DNA of 64,000 nucleotides from Escherichia sp. MOD1-EC7003 (GTDB lineage: Bacteria > Pseudomonadota > Gammaproteobacteria > Enterobacterales > Enterobacteriaceae), in the NCBI RefSeq assembly GCF_002965065.1, contig NZ_PTRE01000025.1, positions 1-64,000 on the forward strand. Reading direction: 5' to 3'. Under the pieces are notes generated by a model that was not told the DNA's origin, searched no databases, and saw only the letters and a program-made list of their open reading frames with translations. A program made the translations under genes and the position numbers. Below are positions 31,106 through 43,700 of the stretch, one piece after another; within the stretch, counting starts at the first letter, position 1; the number at the start of each line of letters is the position of its first letter.

Positions 31106-31872
31106 TGAGCAATTTATTAGGCCCCCGTGACGCCAACGGCATTCCGGTCCCTATGACGGTGGATGAATCCATCGCCAGCATGAAGGCGTCGTTACTGAAA
31201 AAAATCAAACGTTCTGCCTACGTTTACCGCGTGGACTGCGGCGGCTGCAACGGCTGCGAAATTGAAATTTTCGCTACCTTATCGCCGCTATTTGATGCAG
31301 AACGCTTCGGCATTAAAGTCGTTCCTTCACCGCGTCATGCGGATATTTTACTGTTTACCGGTGCGGTTACTCGTGCAATGCGATCCCCTGCGCTGCGTGC
31401 GTGGCAGTCCGCGCCGGACCCGAAAATCTGTATCTCCTACGGTGCCTGTGGTAACAGCGGCGGGATCTTCCACGATCTCTACTGCGTGTGGGGCGGTACG
31501 GATAAAATCGTCCCGGTAGATGTCTATATTCCTGGATGCCCGCCAACGCCTGCCGCCACGCTGTACGGCTTTGCGATGGCGCTCGGCCTGCTGGAGCAGA
31601 AAATTCACGCCCGTGGGCCGGGTGAACTGGATGACCAACCGGCAGAGATTCTGCATGGCAATATGGTGCAGCCGCTGCGTGTGAAAGTAGACCGTGAAGC
31701 ACGCCGCCTGGCGGGTTATCGTTACGGTCGCCAGATTGCCGATGACTTCCTGACACATTTAGGGCAGGGCGAAGAGCAGGTTGCACGCTGGCTGGAAGCG
31801 GAAAATGATCCGCGTCTGAACGAGATTGTCAGCCATCTGAATCATGTTGTTGAAGAGGTGCGTATCCGATGA
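31105..31872 (+). CDS. hycG: Hydrogenase 3 small subunit HycG
   Basis: HycG is the NuoB-like subunit with the proximal 4Fe-4S cluster next to the NiFe site. The 255-residue protein has CGGCNGCE (about 42-49), the later YGACGNSGG and PGCPPTP motifs that complete the ligand set. Confidence 0.97.
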   Translation: MSNLLGPRDANGIPVPMTVDESIASMKASLLKKIKRSAYVYRVDCGGCNGCEIEIFATLSPLFDAERFGIKVVPSPRHADILLFTGAVTRAMRSPALRAWQSAPDPKICISYGACGNSGGIFHDLYCVWGGTDKIVPVDVYIPGCPPTPAATLYGFAMALGLLEQKIHARGPGELDDQPAEILHGNMVQPLRVKVDREARRLAGYRYGRQIADDFLTHLGQGEEQVARWLEAENDPRLNEIVSHLNHVVEEVRIR

Positions 31873-32279
31873 GTGAAAAGGTGGTGTTCAGTCAACTGAG
31901 CCGTAAATTTATTGATGAGAACGATGCCACGCCCGCCGAGGCGCAGCAGGTGGTCTATTACAGCCTGGCGATTGGTCACCACCTTGGGATTATCGATTGC
32001 CTGGAAGCGGCGCTCACCTGCTCGTGGGATGAATATCTGGCATGGATTGCCACGCTGGAGGCGGGCAGCGAAGCCCGCCGCAAAATGGAAGGCGTACCGA
32101 AGTACGGTGAGATCGTCATCGACATTAACCATGTGCCGATGCTGGCCAAAGCATTCGATAAAGCCCGGACTGCGCAAACTTCGCAGCAGAAAGAATGGAG
32201 TACAATGCTGTTAAGTATGCTGCATGATATTCATCAGGAAAACGCCATCTATTTGATGGTGAGGAGACTGCGTGACTGA
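31869..32279 (+). CDS. hycH: Formate hydrogenlyase assembly protein HycH
   Basis: HycH is a 136-residue protein needed for maturation of the complex and thought to act in conversion of the HycE precursor. It has no catalytic motif that I recognise. It overlaps hycG by 4 bp and hycI by 8 bp. Confidence 0.96.
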   Translation: MSEKVVFSQLSRKFIDENDATPAEAQQVVYYSLAIGHHLGIIDCLEAALTCSWDEYLAWIATLEAGSEARRKMEGVPKYGEIVIDINHVPMLAKAFDKARTAQTSQQKEWSTMLLSMLHDIHQENAIYLMVRRLRD

Positions 32280-32742
32280 CGTTTTACTCTGTGTTGGCAA
32301 TAGCATGATGGGCGATGATGGCGCAGGCCCGCTGCTGGCAGAAAAGTGCGCCGTCGCGCCGAAAGGTAACTGGGTGGTGATTGACGGCGGTAGCGCACCG
32401 GAAAACGACATTGTCGCTATCCGAGAACTGCGCCCGAAACGACTGTTGATTGTCGATGCCACTGATATGGGGCTAAACCCCGGCGAGATCCGCATTATCG
32501 ACCCGGATGACATCGCCGAGATGTTTATGATGACTACCCATAACATGCCGCTGAACTATCTTATCGATCAGTTGAAAGAAGATATTGGCGAGGTCATTTT
32601 CCTCGGCATCCAGCCGGATATCGTCGGCTTTTACTACCCGATGACCCAGCCGATTAAAGATGCGGTGGAAACCGTTTATCAGCGGCTGGACGGTTGGGAA
32701 GGGAATGGTGGATTTGCGCAGTTAGAAGTGGAAGAAGAGTAA
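32272..32742 (+). CDS. hycI: Hydrogenase 3 maturation endopeptidase HycI
   Basis: HycI is the nickel-dependent protease that cuts the C-terminal 32 residues from HycE. The 156-residue protein has the M52 family N terminus GNSMMGDDGAGP with Asp16, and downstream Asp and His ligands (VDATDMG, THNMPL). In K-12 it is the last hyc gene; here another gene follows after 24 bp. Confidence 0.97.
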   Translation: MTDVLLCVGNSMMGDDGAGPLLAEKCAVAPKGNWVVIDGGSAPENDIVAIRELRPKRLLIVDATDMGLNPGEIRIIDPDDIAEMFMMTTHNMPLNYLIDQLKEDIGEVIFLGIQPDIVGFYYPMTQPIKDAVETVYQRLDGWEGNGGFAQLEVEEE

Positions 32743-32766
32743 TTCTTTCTTAAGGCATTCAGGGAT

Positions 32767-33540
32767 ATGAAAATCTGGACAAGGATGTGTGCTTTTTTAT
32801 TTTGCTTAGTGCTTCCTGCGCAGGCTACCAGCTTTACCGAATATCTGCCGATGAGTGACAGCGAATACGCGCAAAAGCGGGCGCTGAAACCTCTCCTGAA
32901 CATGCCTTATTTTACCGAGCAAAACTGGCATTTTAGAAAAGTTGGCGTTGCTGGCGTGACGCTTGAGAAGATGCCAAATGAAGAGGATTACTGGCAATTA
33001 ACCGCTAAAGACCGCGCCGGTAAATCCTGGACGGTGCCTGTGGGTATGCTGGCAAATATGGCGGGCAAAGGGCAACTCTATCGCACCGATCTGGATCGTA
33101 ACGGCATTCAGGATCTGGTTATCTGGTTACCAAGTGCTGGTAATGGTCTGGCTCCTTATGCACATTTAATCCTTATGACGTTCACGCGCGATGGTCGTCC
33201 CTGTGTCTTTGAACCCTGGGGATTCTACACCGCAAGCAAAACTGGCGTAGATGATTTGCTGGATTTGCAAGGCAATGGCCACACACAATTGCTGGATATG
33301 CAGTTTAATTCTGGTTACTGGATAACCAGCCTGTATCAGGTAAAAGACGCCAAATGGCAACGTGTTCACGGCTGGTTTGGCAAGCTAAGCTATCCCGCGC
33401 TCACGCGTTTTACTTATAGCCCCAACCGTAAACTCGTCCTCAAACCCATTGCCGGGCGTGACCCGCAAACGGAAGATTTGGCGCTGACGCAGCGTTGTTT
33501 GATAACAGGGGATGTGCTTGATGGGGTGAATCAGAACTGA
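32767..33540 (+). CDS. Putative periplasmic protein of unknown function downstream of hycI
   Basis: The 257-residue product has a clear signal peptide (residues 1-20, ending PAQA) and no later membrane segment, so it is probably periplasmic. An EF-hand-like calcium loop, DLDRNGIQD, is at 108-116, as in VCBS/FG-GAP-type proteins, followed by aromatic-rich strands. I do not recognise the family. It begins 24 bp after hycI with an AGGG ribosome site and no visible terminator between, so it could be a tenth hyc cistron. In K-12 the ascB-ascF-ascG genes occupy this interval. Confidence 0.75.
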   Translation: MKIWTRMCAFLFCLVLPAQATSFTEYLPMSDSEYAQKRALKPLLNMPYFTEQNWHFRKVGVAGVTLEKMPNEEDYWQLTAKDRAGKSWTVPVGMLANMAGKGQLYRTDLDRNGIQDLVIWLPSAGNGLAPYAHLILMTFTRDGRPCVFEPWGFYTASKTGVDDLLDLQGNGHTQLLDMQFNSGYWITSLYQVKDAKWQRVHGWFGKLSYPALTRFTYSPNRKLVLKPIAGRDPQTEDLALTQRCLITGDVLDGVNQN

Positions 33541-33705
33541 CTTTTCACGACGAAGAATCAGTCAGACTGATGGTAAACATAAATGGCCTGATGCGCCCGG
33601 TTTATCGAGCCTACAAGGGCGTCCCTGTTTATTGATTTTTGCCATGGCACCGTACACTATTACGGCGCTTGATCTACTGCGAGTCTCTCATTGCATTTCC
33701 GCGAT

Positions 33706-33753
33706 AAACACTGTCATCACATGTCATCGTCACTAGTGTCGATGACAGTGTTT
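33706..33753. promoter_or_regulatory. FhlA-type enhancer with 13-bp inverted repeat upstream of hydN
   Basis: Perfect 13-bp arms AAACACTGTCATC and GATGACAGTGTTT enclose an inner TGTCATCG/CGATGACA pair and a central TGTCGATGACA, which resembles the FhlA box. It lies about 50 bp upstream of the -24 element of the hydN promoter. Confidence 0.7.
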
Positions 33754-33802
33754 TTGCAGCATTACAAAAATTATTTTCTTTAAATAACAGTAAATTAAAA
33801 AC

Positions 33803-33819
33803 TGGCATGATTTGTGAAT
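33803..33819 (+). promoter_or_regulatory. Sigma-54 promoter of hydN-hypF
   Basis: CTGGCATGATTTGTGAA keeps the -24 TGGCA element; the -12 element is weak (GA in place of GC). Its place 40-50 bp before hydN supports it. Confidence 0.7.
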
Positions 33820-33855
33820 GTATCGGCGCATTAACTGTCATTGCTGGAGAATTTG

Positions 33856-34383
33856 ATGAACCGTTTCATCATTGCTGACGCGAGTAAATGTATTGGCTGC
33901 CGTACCTGTGAAGTGGCGTGCGTGGTTTCTCATCAGAAGAATCAGGACTGTGCATCGCTGACCCCGGAAACTTTTTTACCGCGAATTCATGTCATTAAAG
34001 GTGTGAACATTTCCACGGCGACAGTCTGCCGTCAGTGTGAAGATGCACCGTGCGCTAACGTCTGCCCGAATGGTGCTATCAGCCGTGATAAAGGGTTTGT
34101 TCATGTCATGCAGGAACGTTGCATTGGTTGCAAAACTTGTGTTGTAGCTTGCCCGTATGGCGCGATGGAAGTGGTGGTGCGTCCGGTTATTCGCAACAGC
34201 GGCACAGGGCTTAACGTACGAGCTGACAAAGCCGAAGCCAATAAATGCGACCTCTGTAACCATCGTGAAGACGGTCCGGCGTGTATGGCGGCTTGCCCGA
34301 CCCATGCGCTGATTTGTGTCGATCGTAATAAACTTGAACAACTGAGCGCAGAAAAACGCCGCCGCACGGCGCTGATGTTCTAA
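33856..34383 (+). CDS. hydN: Electron transport protein HydN
   Basis: HydN is a 175-residue ferredoxin-like protein needed for full formate dehydrogenase H activity. Four Cys clusters are visible (about 12-22, 52-67, 83-97, 132-150), closely like HycB. The ATG at 33856 gives MNRFIIADASKCIGC, the K-12 N terminus. It is cotranscribed with hypF from the sigma-54 promoter. Confidence 0.97.
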   Translation: MNRFIIADASKCIGCRTCEVACVVSHQKNQDCASLTPETFLPRIHVIKGVNISTATVCRQCEDAPCANVCPNGAISRDKGFVHVMQERCIGCKTCVVACPYGAMEVVVRPVIRNSGTGLNVRADKAEANKCDLCNHREDGPACMAACPTHALICVDRNKLEQLSAEKRRRTALMF

Positions 34384-34536
34384 AAAATCTTACAGAAATG
34401 TTCTGGCATCAAAGGAATTCCCGGAAATATTCGTAGAATACGGAGCGGGCGGTATCGCCGACCTGTGACTGCTGGATGCGACGCGCTCGTGTCCGGCAGG
34501 GCGGGGTACGCAATTCATGATGGCGGGAATAACTCA

Positions 34537-36789
34537 ATGGCAAAAAACACATCTTGCGGTGTCCAACTGCGTATTCGTGGCAAAGTGCAGGGCGTCGGTT
34601 TTCGTCCATTTGTCTGGCAACTGGCACAGCAATTAAATCTTCACGGCGATGTCTGTAATGACGGCGATGGCGTAGAAGTCCGGTTGCTGGAAGACCCGGA
34701 AACGTTTCTTGTTCAATTGCATCAACACTGCCCGCCGCTGGCGCGTATTGATAGCGTCGAGCAGGAACCGTTTATCTGGTCACAACTGCCCACTGAGTTC
34801 ACTATCCGCCAGAGCGCAGGCGGCGCCATGAATACGCAAATTGTTCCCGATGCTGCCACTTGCCCTGCTTGCCTTGCTGAAATGAATACCCCTGGCGAGC
34901 GGCGCTGGCGTTATCCGTTTATCAACTGTACTCACTGTGGCCCACGTTTCACCATTATTCGCGCGATGCCTTACGACCGTCCGTTTACCGTGATGGCGGC
35001 GTTTCCGCTATGTCCGGCCTGTGATAAAGAGTACCGCGACCCGCTCGATCGTCGCTTCCACGCCCAGCCGGTGGCCTGCCCGGAATGTGGCCCGCATCTT
35101 GAATGGGTAAGTCATGGTGAACATGCTGAACAAGAAGCGGCTTTACAGGCGGCTGTCGCACAGTTAAAAGCAGGAAGGATTGTTGCCATCAAAGGGATTG
35201 GCGGGTTTCATCTTGCCTGCGATGCACGTAACAGTAACGCGGTGGCGACACTTCGGGCACGCAAACATCGCCCGGCGAAACCGCTGGCGGTCATGTTGCC
35301 AGTGGCAGACGATTTACCAGAAGCCGTGCGCCAGTTGCTCACCACGCCCGCCGCGCCGATTGTGCTGGTAGATAAAAAATGCGTTCCTGAGCTTTGTGAT
35401 GATATCGCTCCTGGCCTTAACGAAGTCGGGGTGATGTTGCCTGCGAACCCGCTCCAGCATTTGCTGTTACAGGAACTGCAATGCCCGCTGGTGATGACCT
35501 CCGGCAACCTGAGCGGTAAACCACCGGCTATCAGTAACGAACAGGCTCTGGAGGATTTGCAGGGCATTGCCGACGGATTCTTGAGACATAACCGCGACAT
35601 CGTGCAGCGTATGGATGATTCGGTGGTGCGCGAAAGCGGCGAAATGCTGCGTCGTTCGCGGGGCTATGTACCGGACGCACTGGCCTTGCCGTCTGGCTTT
35701 AAAAATGTGCCGCCAATACTGTGCCTTGGTGCCGATCTGAAAAATACCTTCTGTCTGGTGCGCGGTGGACAAGCCGTGTTGAGTCAGCATCTGGGCGATT
35801 TGAGTGATGATGGCATCCTGATGCAGTGGCGCGAAGCGTTACGTCTGATGCAAAACATCTACGATTTCACCCCACAATACGTTGTGCATGACGCGCATCC
35901 GGGCTATGTCTCCAGCCAGTGGGCGCGCGAAATGAATCTGCCGACGCAAACGGTGCTGCATCACCATGCCCACGCGGCGGCGTGTCTGGCAGAGCATCAG
36001 TGGCCGCTGGATGGCTGTGATGTCATTGCTCTGACGCTCGACGGTATTGGTATGGGCGAGAGCGGCGCTTTGTGGGGCGGCGAGTGCCTGCGGGTGAACT
36101 ATCGCAAATGCCAGCACCTGGGCGGCTTGCCTGCGGTGGCGCTTCCGGGTGGCGATTTGGCGGCGAAGCAGCCGTGGCGAAACCTGCTGGCGCAGTGCCT
36201 GCGCTTTGTGCCGGAGTGGCAGAATTATCCCGAAACGGCAAGTGTGCAAAAGCAAAACTGGAGCGTGCTGGCGCGAGCCATTGAGCGTGGAATTAATGCA
36301 CCGCTGGCGTCATCGTGTGGGCGGTTGTTCGATGCCGTAGCGGCGGCGTTGGGTTGTGCACCAGCCACGTTAAGTTATGAAGGTGAAGCAGCTTGTGCTC
36401 TGGAGGCGCTTGCAGCTTCGTGCCACGGAGTGACGCATCCGGTGACGATGCCGCTGGTGGACAATCAACTGGATCTCGCCACTTTCTGGCAGCAGTGGCT
36501 GAGCTGGCAGGCTCCGGTTAATCAGCGTGCGTGGGCATTTCATGATGCGCTGGCGCAGGGTTTTGCTGCGTTGATGCGTGAGCAAGCCACGATGCGCGGT
36601 ATCACTACACTGGTATTTAGCGGTGGGGTTATTCATAACCGTTTGCTGCGCGCACGTCTGGCACATTATCTCGCTGATTTCACATTGCTCTTTCCACAGA
36701 GTTTACCGGCGGGTGATGGCGGGTTGTCTCTGGGGCAGGGGGTTATTGTTGCAGCGCGTTGGTTAGCGGGTGAAGTCCAGAACGGATAA
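34537..36789 (+). CDS. hypF: Carbamoyltransferase HypF
   Basis: HypF makes the thiocarboxamide on HypE from carbamoyl phosphate and ATP, the first step toward the cyanide ligands of NiFe hydrogenases. The ATG at 34537 gives the 750-residue protein: acylphosphatase domain with [11 protein letters not shown] (about 15-25), two zinc-finger CxxC pairs (about 109-185), YrdC-like domain, and Kae1-like domain with HHHAHAA. In this strain it ends next to a REP pair and the relic of norR, not next to norW. Confidence 0.98.
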   Translation: MAKNTSCGVQLRIRGKVQGVGFRPFVWQLAQQLNLHGDVCNDGDGVEVRLLEDPETFLVQLHQHCPPLARIDSVEQEPFIWSQLPTEFTIRQSAGGAMNTQIVPDAATCPACLAEMNTPGERRWRYPFINCTHCGPRFTIIRAMPYDRPFTVMAAFPLCPACDKEYRDPLDRRFHAQPVACPECGPHLEWVSHGEHAEQEAALQAAVAQLKAGRIVAIKGIGGFHLACDARNSNAVATLRARKHRPAKPLAVMLPVADDLPEAVRQLLTTPAAPIVLVDKKCVPELCDDIAPGLNEVGVMLPANPLQHLLLQELQCPLVMTSGNLSGKPPAISNEQALEDLQGIADGFLRHNRDIVQRMDDSVVRESGEMLRRSRGYVPDALALPSGFKNVPPILCLGADLKNTFCLVRGGQAVLSQHLGDLSDDGILMQWREALRLMQNIYDFTPQYVVHDAHPGYVSSQWAREMNLPTQTVLHHHAHAAACLAEHQWPLDGCDVIALTLDGIGMGESGALWGGECLRVNYRKCQHLGGLPAVALPGGDLAAKQPWRNLLAQCLRFVPEWQNYPETASVQKQNWSVLARAIERGINAPLASSCGRLFDAVAAALGCAPATLSYEGEAACALEALAASCHGVTHPVTMPLVDNQLDLATFWQQWLSWQAPVNQRAWAFHDALAQGFAALMREQATMRGITTLVFSGGVIHNRLLRARLAHYLADFTLLFPQSLPAGDGGLSLGQGVIVAARWLAGEVQNG

Positions 36790-36810
36790 AACGTGTTGCG
36801 TTTGGATACC

Positions 36811-36900
<90 letters not shown>

Positions 36901-36902
36901 TG

Positions 36903-36956
36903 GGCACAGTCGCCCGCCTGCATCGGCTGGCGAAACGTCTGGGTCTGAAGGATTAA
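36903..36956 (+). pseudogene. norR: 3' remnant of norR
   Basis: The last codons before a TAA at 36954-36956 read [15 protein letters not shown], which is, as I remember it, the C terminus of the NO-responsive activator NorR. Strand and position (ending head-on against gutQ) fit the K-12 arrangement. The rest of norR and all of norV and norW are missing, so this strain lacks the flavorubredoxin NO reductase at this locus. Confidence 0.85.
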
Positions 36957-37918
36957 ATAATCCCGGCCTGATAGAAATCCTGCAGGTTAATCGCACCGGT
37001 GAGTTTGCCGTTTTCATCCACCACCGGGGCGGCAGTGATTTTGCGCTTCATCAGGAGCTCTTTGGCGTCGATAGCGCGACTTTGTGCCTGTAATGTGGTG
37101 CCGCCGACCGTCATTGCTTCACTAACTGGCGTAGTGAGTGCGCCGCCGCCAACCAGCCAGCGGCGTAAATCGCCGTCGGTAAATACGCCTTTCACCAGTC
37201 GTTGATCGTCGCACACTGCCACCAATCCCAGACCGGTGCGGCTGAGTTCCAGCATCGCATCCATCACGCTGGCGGTTAACGCTACCTGCGGAATAGCGTC
37301 ATCACGGCGCATCAGATGGTGCACTTTATTCAGCAAGCGAGCGCCCAGTGCCCCTGCTGGGTGGGAGCGGGCAAAATCTTCTTCATTAAAGCCGCGTGCT
37401 TGCATGACAGCCATCGCCAGTGCGTCTCCCATCATCAGGGTATTGACGGTGCTGGAGGTCGGCGCAAGGTGCATCGGACAGGCTTCGCGTTCTACGGAGA
37501 TATCCAGCACCGCTTTCGCCGCCAGACCCAGCGGTGATGTCGCTTTGCCGGTCATCGCCAGCAGTGAGATAGATTTATCTTCCAGACGCGGAATAATCAG
37601 ATCCAGTTCCTTCGCGCCACCGGAGTAAGAGATAAACAACATCACATCTCGGCTTTCAATCATCCCCAGATCGCCGTGTAGTGCCTCTGCCGGGTGGACA
37701 AAAAAAGCCGGTGTGCCGGTGCTGGCAAGCGTTGCGGCGATTTTCTTACCAATGTGGCCCGATTTGCCAATTCCCGAAACCACCACTTTGCCTTCGCAGT
37801 GCAGGATAATATTGGCAGCGCGAACAAAATCATCGCCCAGACGTTCCGGTAAACGGCTTGCTTCCTGCAACTCCAGCATTAACGTCTGACGTCCCGCGTT
37901 CAGTAGTGCTTCACTCAT
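36953..37918 (-). CDS. gutQ: D-arabinose 5-phosphate isomerase GutQ
   Basis: GutQ interconverts ribulose 5-phosphate and arabinose 5-phosphate and is encoded in the glucitol operon. The 321-residue protein has an N-terminal SIS sugar-isomerase domain (about 30-165, with [21 protein letters not shown]) and two CBS domains (about 200-320). It overlaps srlR by 8 bp and the norR relic stop by a few bases. Confidence 0.97.
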   Translation of the reverse strand: MSEALLNAGRQTLMLELQEASRLPERLGDDFVRAANIILHCEGKVVVSGIGKSGHIGKKIAATLASTGTPAFFVHPAEALHGDLGMIESRDVMLFISYSGGAKELDLIIPRLEDKSISLLAMTGKATSPLGLAAKAVLDISVEREACPMHLAPTSSTVNTLMMGDALAMAVMQARGFNEEDFARSHPAGALGARLLNKVHHLMRRDDAIPQVALTASVMDAMLELSRTGLGLVAVCDDQRLVKGVFTDGDLRRWLVGGGALTTPVSEAMTVGGTTLQAQSRAIDAKELLMKRKITAAPVVDENGKLTGAINLQDFYQAGII

Positions 37919-38684
37919 TGCTCTCTCCGGTTATGATCACATCGATCCCTTTCTCTTCCAGCGCCTGACGAAACGCTGGATCGATACCTGCGTCGGTAAT
38001 CAGCTTATCGACGCTTTCAAGACTACAAACCACGTTGGGGCTTTTACGGCCAAACTTCGATGAGTCAGCCATCAAAATGACTTCGCGCGCGGCATTACAC
38101 ATCGCCTTACTGACGGTATAGACCTCGTTGAATGTGGTTACGCCCGCATTGAGATCGATGCCGTCGGTGCCCATAAACAATTTATCGAAACTGAAATGTT
38201 CGAAGGCATTCTCTGCCAGCTGCCCGTGAAATGAGGCCGATTTTTTACGAAACGTTCCACCTGGCATCAGGATGGTTTGTTCGTTATCCAGTTCGGATAG
38301 CGCATTGACGATATGCAGGCTGTTGGTCATCACTGTGATGTTATTAAAGCGTGAGAGCAGGGGTACCATCTGCAAAACGGTACTGCCAGCATCAAGAATG
38401 ATCGAATCGCCATCATGAATAAAACTAACGGCAGCTTCTGCAATCAGCTCTTTCTTGTGGGTGTTGATGAGCGTTTTATGATCGATAGGTGGGTCGGATT
38501 CCTCTTTATTCAACACTACCCCGCCATAGGTACGAATGACGGTTCCGGCATGTTCCAGAATCACCAGATCTTTGCGAATGGTTGTGCCTGTGGTGTCAAA
38601 GTATTGCGCCAATTCTTCAACCGAGCATTTCCCCTGCTTTTGCAGGTACTCCAGAATGGCGGCCTGACGCTGACGAGGTTTCAT
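37911..38684 (-). CDS. srlR: Glucitol operon repressor SrlR (DeoR family)
   Basis: SrlR represses the glucitol operon. The 257 residues comprise an N-terminal DeoR winged helix (about 3-58) and a sugar-phosphate-sensing C-terminal domain. It lies between srlM and gutQ. Confidence 0.97.
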   Translation of the reverse strand: MKPRQRQAAILEYLQKQGKCSVEELAQYFDTTGTTIRKDLVILEHAGTVIRTYGGVVLNKEESDPPIDHKTLINTHKKELIAEAAVSFIHDGDSIILDAGSTVLQMVPLLSRFNNITVMTNSLHIVNALSELDNEQTILMPGGTFRKKSASFHGQLAENAFEHFSFDKLFMGTDGIDLNAGVTTFNEVYTVSKAMCNAAREVILMADSSKFGRKSPNVVCSLESVDKLITDAGIDPAFRQALEEKGIDVIITGESNE

Positions 38685-38750
38685 GGGCGTGATTACCTGA
38701 TTTAGGTTTCAAAATGATAACTTCGCAAGCAAGTAACATTCACAACGAAA

Positions 38751-39110
38751 TTATCCACGTTTCAGTTTAAGCGCCAATGATAGAGCATTCTGTGATAGTG
38801 GATCATGGGGAAAGATCACATCGGGCTGTAAATCAGCAGAATGCATGCCCGTAATTGCGGGAATTTTTTGTGGTCGGGCGAAGACGGTCAGTCCTTTCAT
38901 AAACAAGGTGTCGACGATGCGCAGCTGATCGTCCAGCGCGATGGCGACCACGACCCGTGGTTTAAAGCGCCCGCTGGAACGACCCACGCCAACGTGGCCT
39001 TGCTGGCAAAGTGCGTCGAAGGCACGGTTAAAACGAGAAATTTGCCAACCGCCTAAGGCCAGTTGCGCACACCAGGCGATAACGGCGACGGTGATGAGTG
39101 CAGATACCAT
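38751..39110 (-). CDS. srlM: Glucitol operon activator GutM
   Basis: GutM activates srl transcription together with CRP. The 119-residue protein begins with a hydrophobic segment (about 2-20), then a basic soluble part. It is separated from srlD by a REP unit and a perfect palindrome (39141-39209). Confidence 0.95.
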   Translation of the reverse strand: MVSALITVAVIAWCAQLALGGWQISRFNRAFDALCQQGHVGVGRSSGRFKPRVVVAIALDDQLRIVDTLFMKGLTVFARPQKIPAITGMHSADLQPDVIFPHDPLSQNALSLALKLKRG

Positions 39111-39140
39111 TCCTTCTCCTTAATGTAGTGGCGGAAGTCC

Positions 39141-39176
39141 TGTAGGCCTGATAAGCGTAGCGCATCAGGCATTTTA
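39141..39176. repeat. REP element between srlM and srlD
   Basis: TGTAGGCCTGATAAGCGTAG followed by CGCATCAGGCATTTTA is a typical REP unit; the same core recurs in the recA-recX repeats. Confidence 0.85.
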
Positions 39177-39184
39177 TTAGTCTC

Positions 39185-39209
39185 GCGGAGATCCTTAAAG
39201 GATCTCCGC
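39185..39209 (-). terminator. Perfect palindrome after srlD
   Basis: Two 12-bp arms, GCGGAGATCCTT and AAGGATCTCCGC, flank a single base, 6 bp after the srlD stop. A hairpin of this size may limit read-through into srlM or stabilise the upstream mRNA. The T-run behind it is poor. Confidence 0.5.
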
Positions 39210-39215
39210 TGTTGA

Positions 39216-40370
<1,155 letters not shown>

Positions 40371-40380
40371 GTTTCAGCCT

Positions 40381-41918
<1,538 letters not shown>

Positions 41919-41974
41919 TTATTGTTTTATTACCAAACAGCAACCTAATCTAATCAGATCGAAAGATTTAAAAG

Positions 41975-41990
41975 TGTTATTTTGATCGCA
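41975..41990 (-). promoter_or_regulatory. CRP-like site ahead of srlA
   Basis: Read on the minus strand, TGCGATCAAAATAACA matches 8 of 10 positions of TGTGA-N6-TCACA, 75 bp upstream of the srlA start. The glucitol operon is known to be CRP dependent. Confidence 0.6.
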
Positions 41991-42155
41991 AAATGAAAGA
42001 TAAATATTTTAATTTGAAAGCTTGCATAAAAAGATAGTGAGGAGGATGAGTTGAGTTATGTAAAGTCCGTATCGGGCAGTGACAACCGCTTCCTTGTGCG
42101 GGGCGGGATGCTTTACCATACTTGCCCCTGGTTGAATCTGTTAAATGGACCTCTC

Positions 42156-43241
42156 ATGTTCAAGCGTCGTTATGTAACATTGCTTCCCCTTTTTGTGTTG
42201 CTTGCCGCCTGTAGCAGCAAGCCAAAACCTACAGAGACTGAAACGACCACCGGAACGCCGTCTGGCGGCTTCCTGCTTGAGCCGCAGCACAATGTGATGC
42301 AGATGGGCGGTGACTTCGCTAATAACCCGAATGCCCAACAGTTCATCGACAAAATGGTGAACAAACACGGTTTCGATCGTCAGCAGTTGCAGGAAATTCT
42401 CTCCCAGGCAAAACGTCTGGATTCGGTATTGCGGCTGATGGATAACCAGGCGCCAACTACTGCGGTGAAACCGCCATCAGGTCCTAATGGCGCATGGCTG
42501 CGTTATCGCAAGAAATTTATTACGCCGGACAACGTGCAGAACGGTGTGGTTTTCTGGAATCAGTATGAAGATGCGCTAAATCGCGCGTGGCAGGTGTACG
42601 GTGTACCGCCAGAAATTATCGTCGGGATTATCGGCGTGGAAACCCGCTGGGGACGTGTGATGGGGAAAACCCGCATTCTTGATGCGCTGGCAACGCTGTC
42701 ATTTAACTACCCACGCCGCGCGGAGTATTTCTCTGGTGAACTGGAAACCTTCCTGCTGATGGCGCGCGACGAGCAGGACGATCCGCTCAATCTGAAAGGT
42801 TCCTTTGCCGGTGCGATGGGCTACGGTCAGTTTATGCCATCGTCTTATAAACAATATGCAGTGGATTTTAGCGGCGACGGGCATATCAACCTGTGGGACC
42901 CGGTTGATGCCATCGGTAGCGTGGCGAACTATTTCAAAGCGCACGGCTGGGTGAAAGGCGATCAGGTTGCGGTGATGGCAAACGGTCAGGCGCCAGGCTT
43001 ACCGAATGGCTTCAAAACCAGGTACAGCATTTCACAACTTGCCGCAGCTGGACTAACGCCGCAGCAGCCGCTGGGCAATCATCAGCAGGCCAGCTTACTG
43101 CGCCTGGATGTTGGTAGCGGTTACCAGTACTGGTATGGTTTGCCGAACTTTTACACCATTACCCGTTACAACCACAGTACTCATTACGCAATGGCGGTCT
43201 GGCAGTTAGGACAAGCTGTGGCCCTGGCGCGTGTGCAGTAA
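42156..43241 (+). CDS. mltB: Membrane-bound lytic murein transglycosylase B
   Basis: MltB cleaves peptidoglycan glycan strands with formation of 1,6-anhydromuramic acid. The ATG at 42156 gives the 361-residue lipoprotein with lipobox LAAC (Cys19) and the GH103 catalytic Glu162 in GVETRWG. The longer in-frame start is ignored because it would put the lipobox inside the protein. Confidence 0.97.
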   Translation: MFKRRYVTLLPLFVLLAACSSKPKPTETETTTGTPSGGFLLEPQHNVMQMGGDFANNPNAQQFIDKMVNKHGFDRQQLQEILSQAKRLDSVLRLMDNQAPTTAVKPPSGPNGAWLRYRKKFITPDNVQNGVVFWNQYEDALNRAWQVYGVPPEIIVGIIGVETRWGRVMGKTRILDALATLSFNYPRRAEYFSGELETFLLMARDEQDDPLNLKGSFAGAMGYGQFMPSSYKQYAVDFSGDGHINLWDPVDAIGSVANYFKAHGWVKGDQVAVMANGQAPGLPNGFKTRYSISQLAAAGLTPQQPLGNHQQASLLRLDVGSGYQYWYGLPNFYTITRYNHSTHYAMAVWQLGQAVALARVQ

Positions 43242-43279
43242 CTATTTGCAAGAGGGAGGTTAAACTTCCCTCTGCTTTC

Positions 43280-43519
43280 TTACTGTTTATTCGAATGACG
43301 TAATTGCTTGATTTTTTTCGATAGCGATATCGCATATCCCAGGCAGACAACGCCTAATGCAGCCTGGCCGAAGTCGAAAGGTTCAAGATAGCCAGAAGAT
43401 AAAATTTTACATACCACTGCAACCAGGGCGCTGACGCCGCCAATGGTGACCCACATGCGCATTTGCGTGGTCTGTTTGAGCACGTTTTGTGGGGTGTTAT
43501 CCGTTTTCATTGTTGTCAT
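43280..43519 (-). CDS. Small membrane protein of unknown function
   Basis: The ATG at 43519, preceded by GGGAGAG, gives a 79-residue product with a polar N terminus and two hydrophobic segments (about 24-40 and 48-64), then a basic tail (SKKIKQLRHSNKQ). It is on the strand opposite to mltB and pncC. No family is recognised. Confidence 0.6.
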   Translation of the reverse strand: MTTMKTDNTPQNVLKQTTQMRMWVTIGGVSALVAVVCKILSSGYLEPFDFGQAALGVVCLGYAISLSKKIKQLRHSNKQ

Positions 43520-43700
43520 TGCTTTTCTCTCCCTGTGAATACATATCAATATGAATGCGGCATGGTAGCCTTTTTTCTTTACTGGTTGGTCGTAACAGTC
43601 TTATTTCGGAATGCGACTCGTAAAATGAATCGCTCGTCCCCATCTTCTGCGGGAAAGTGCTATCTTGTCCGGCATAAATTTTTGACTGACAGAGGTTGAA

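Larger units (their letters stand above)
33541..33855. other. Intergenic region between the periplasmic gene and hydN
   Basis: About 315 bp without a gene. It holds a degenerate REP-like piece at about 33577-33613, a long FhlA-type inverted repeat at 33706-33753 and the hydN sigma-54 promoter. I see no asc remnant, but I could not run an alignment. Confidence 0.6.

Noticed and set aside
33541-33700. Possible remnant of ascG/ascB
   Set aside because: I could find no stretch that I recognise as asc coding sequence; an alignment would be needed.
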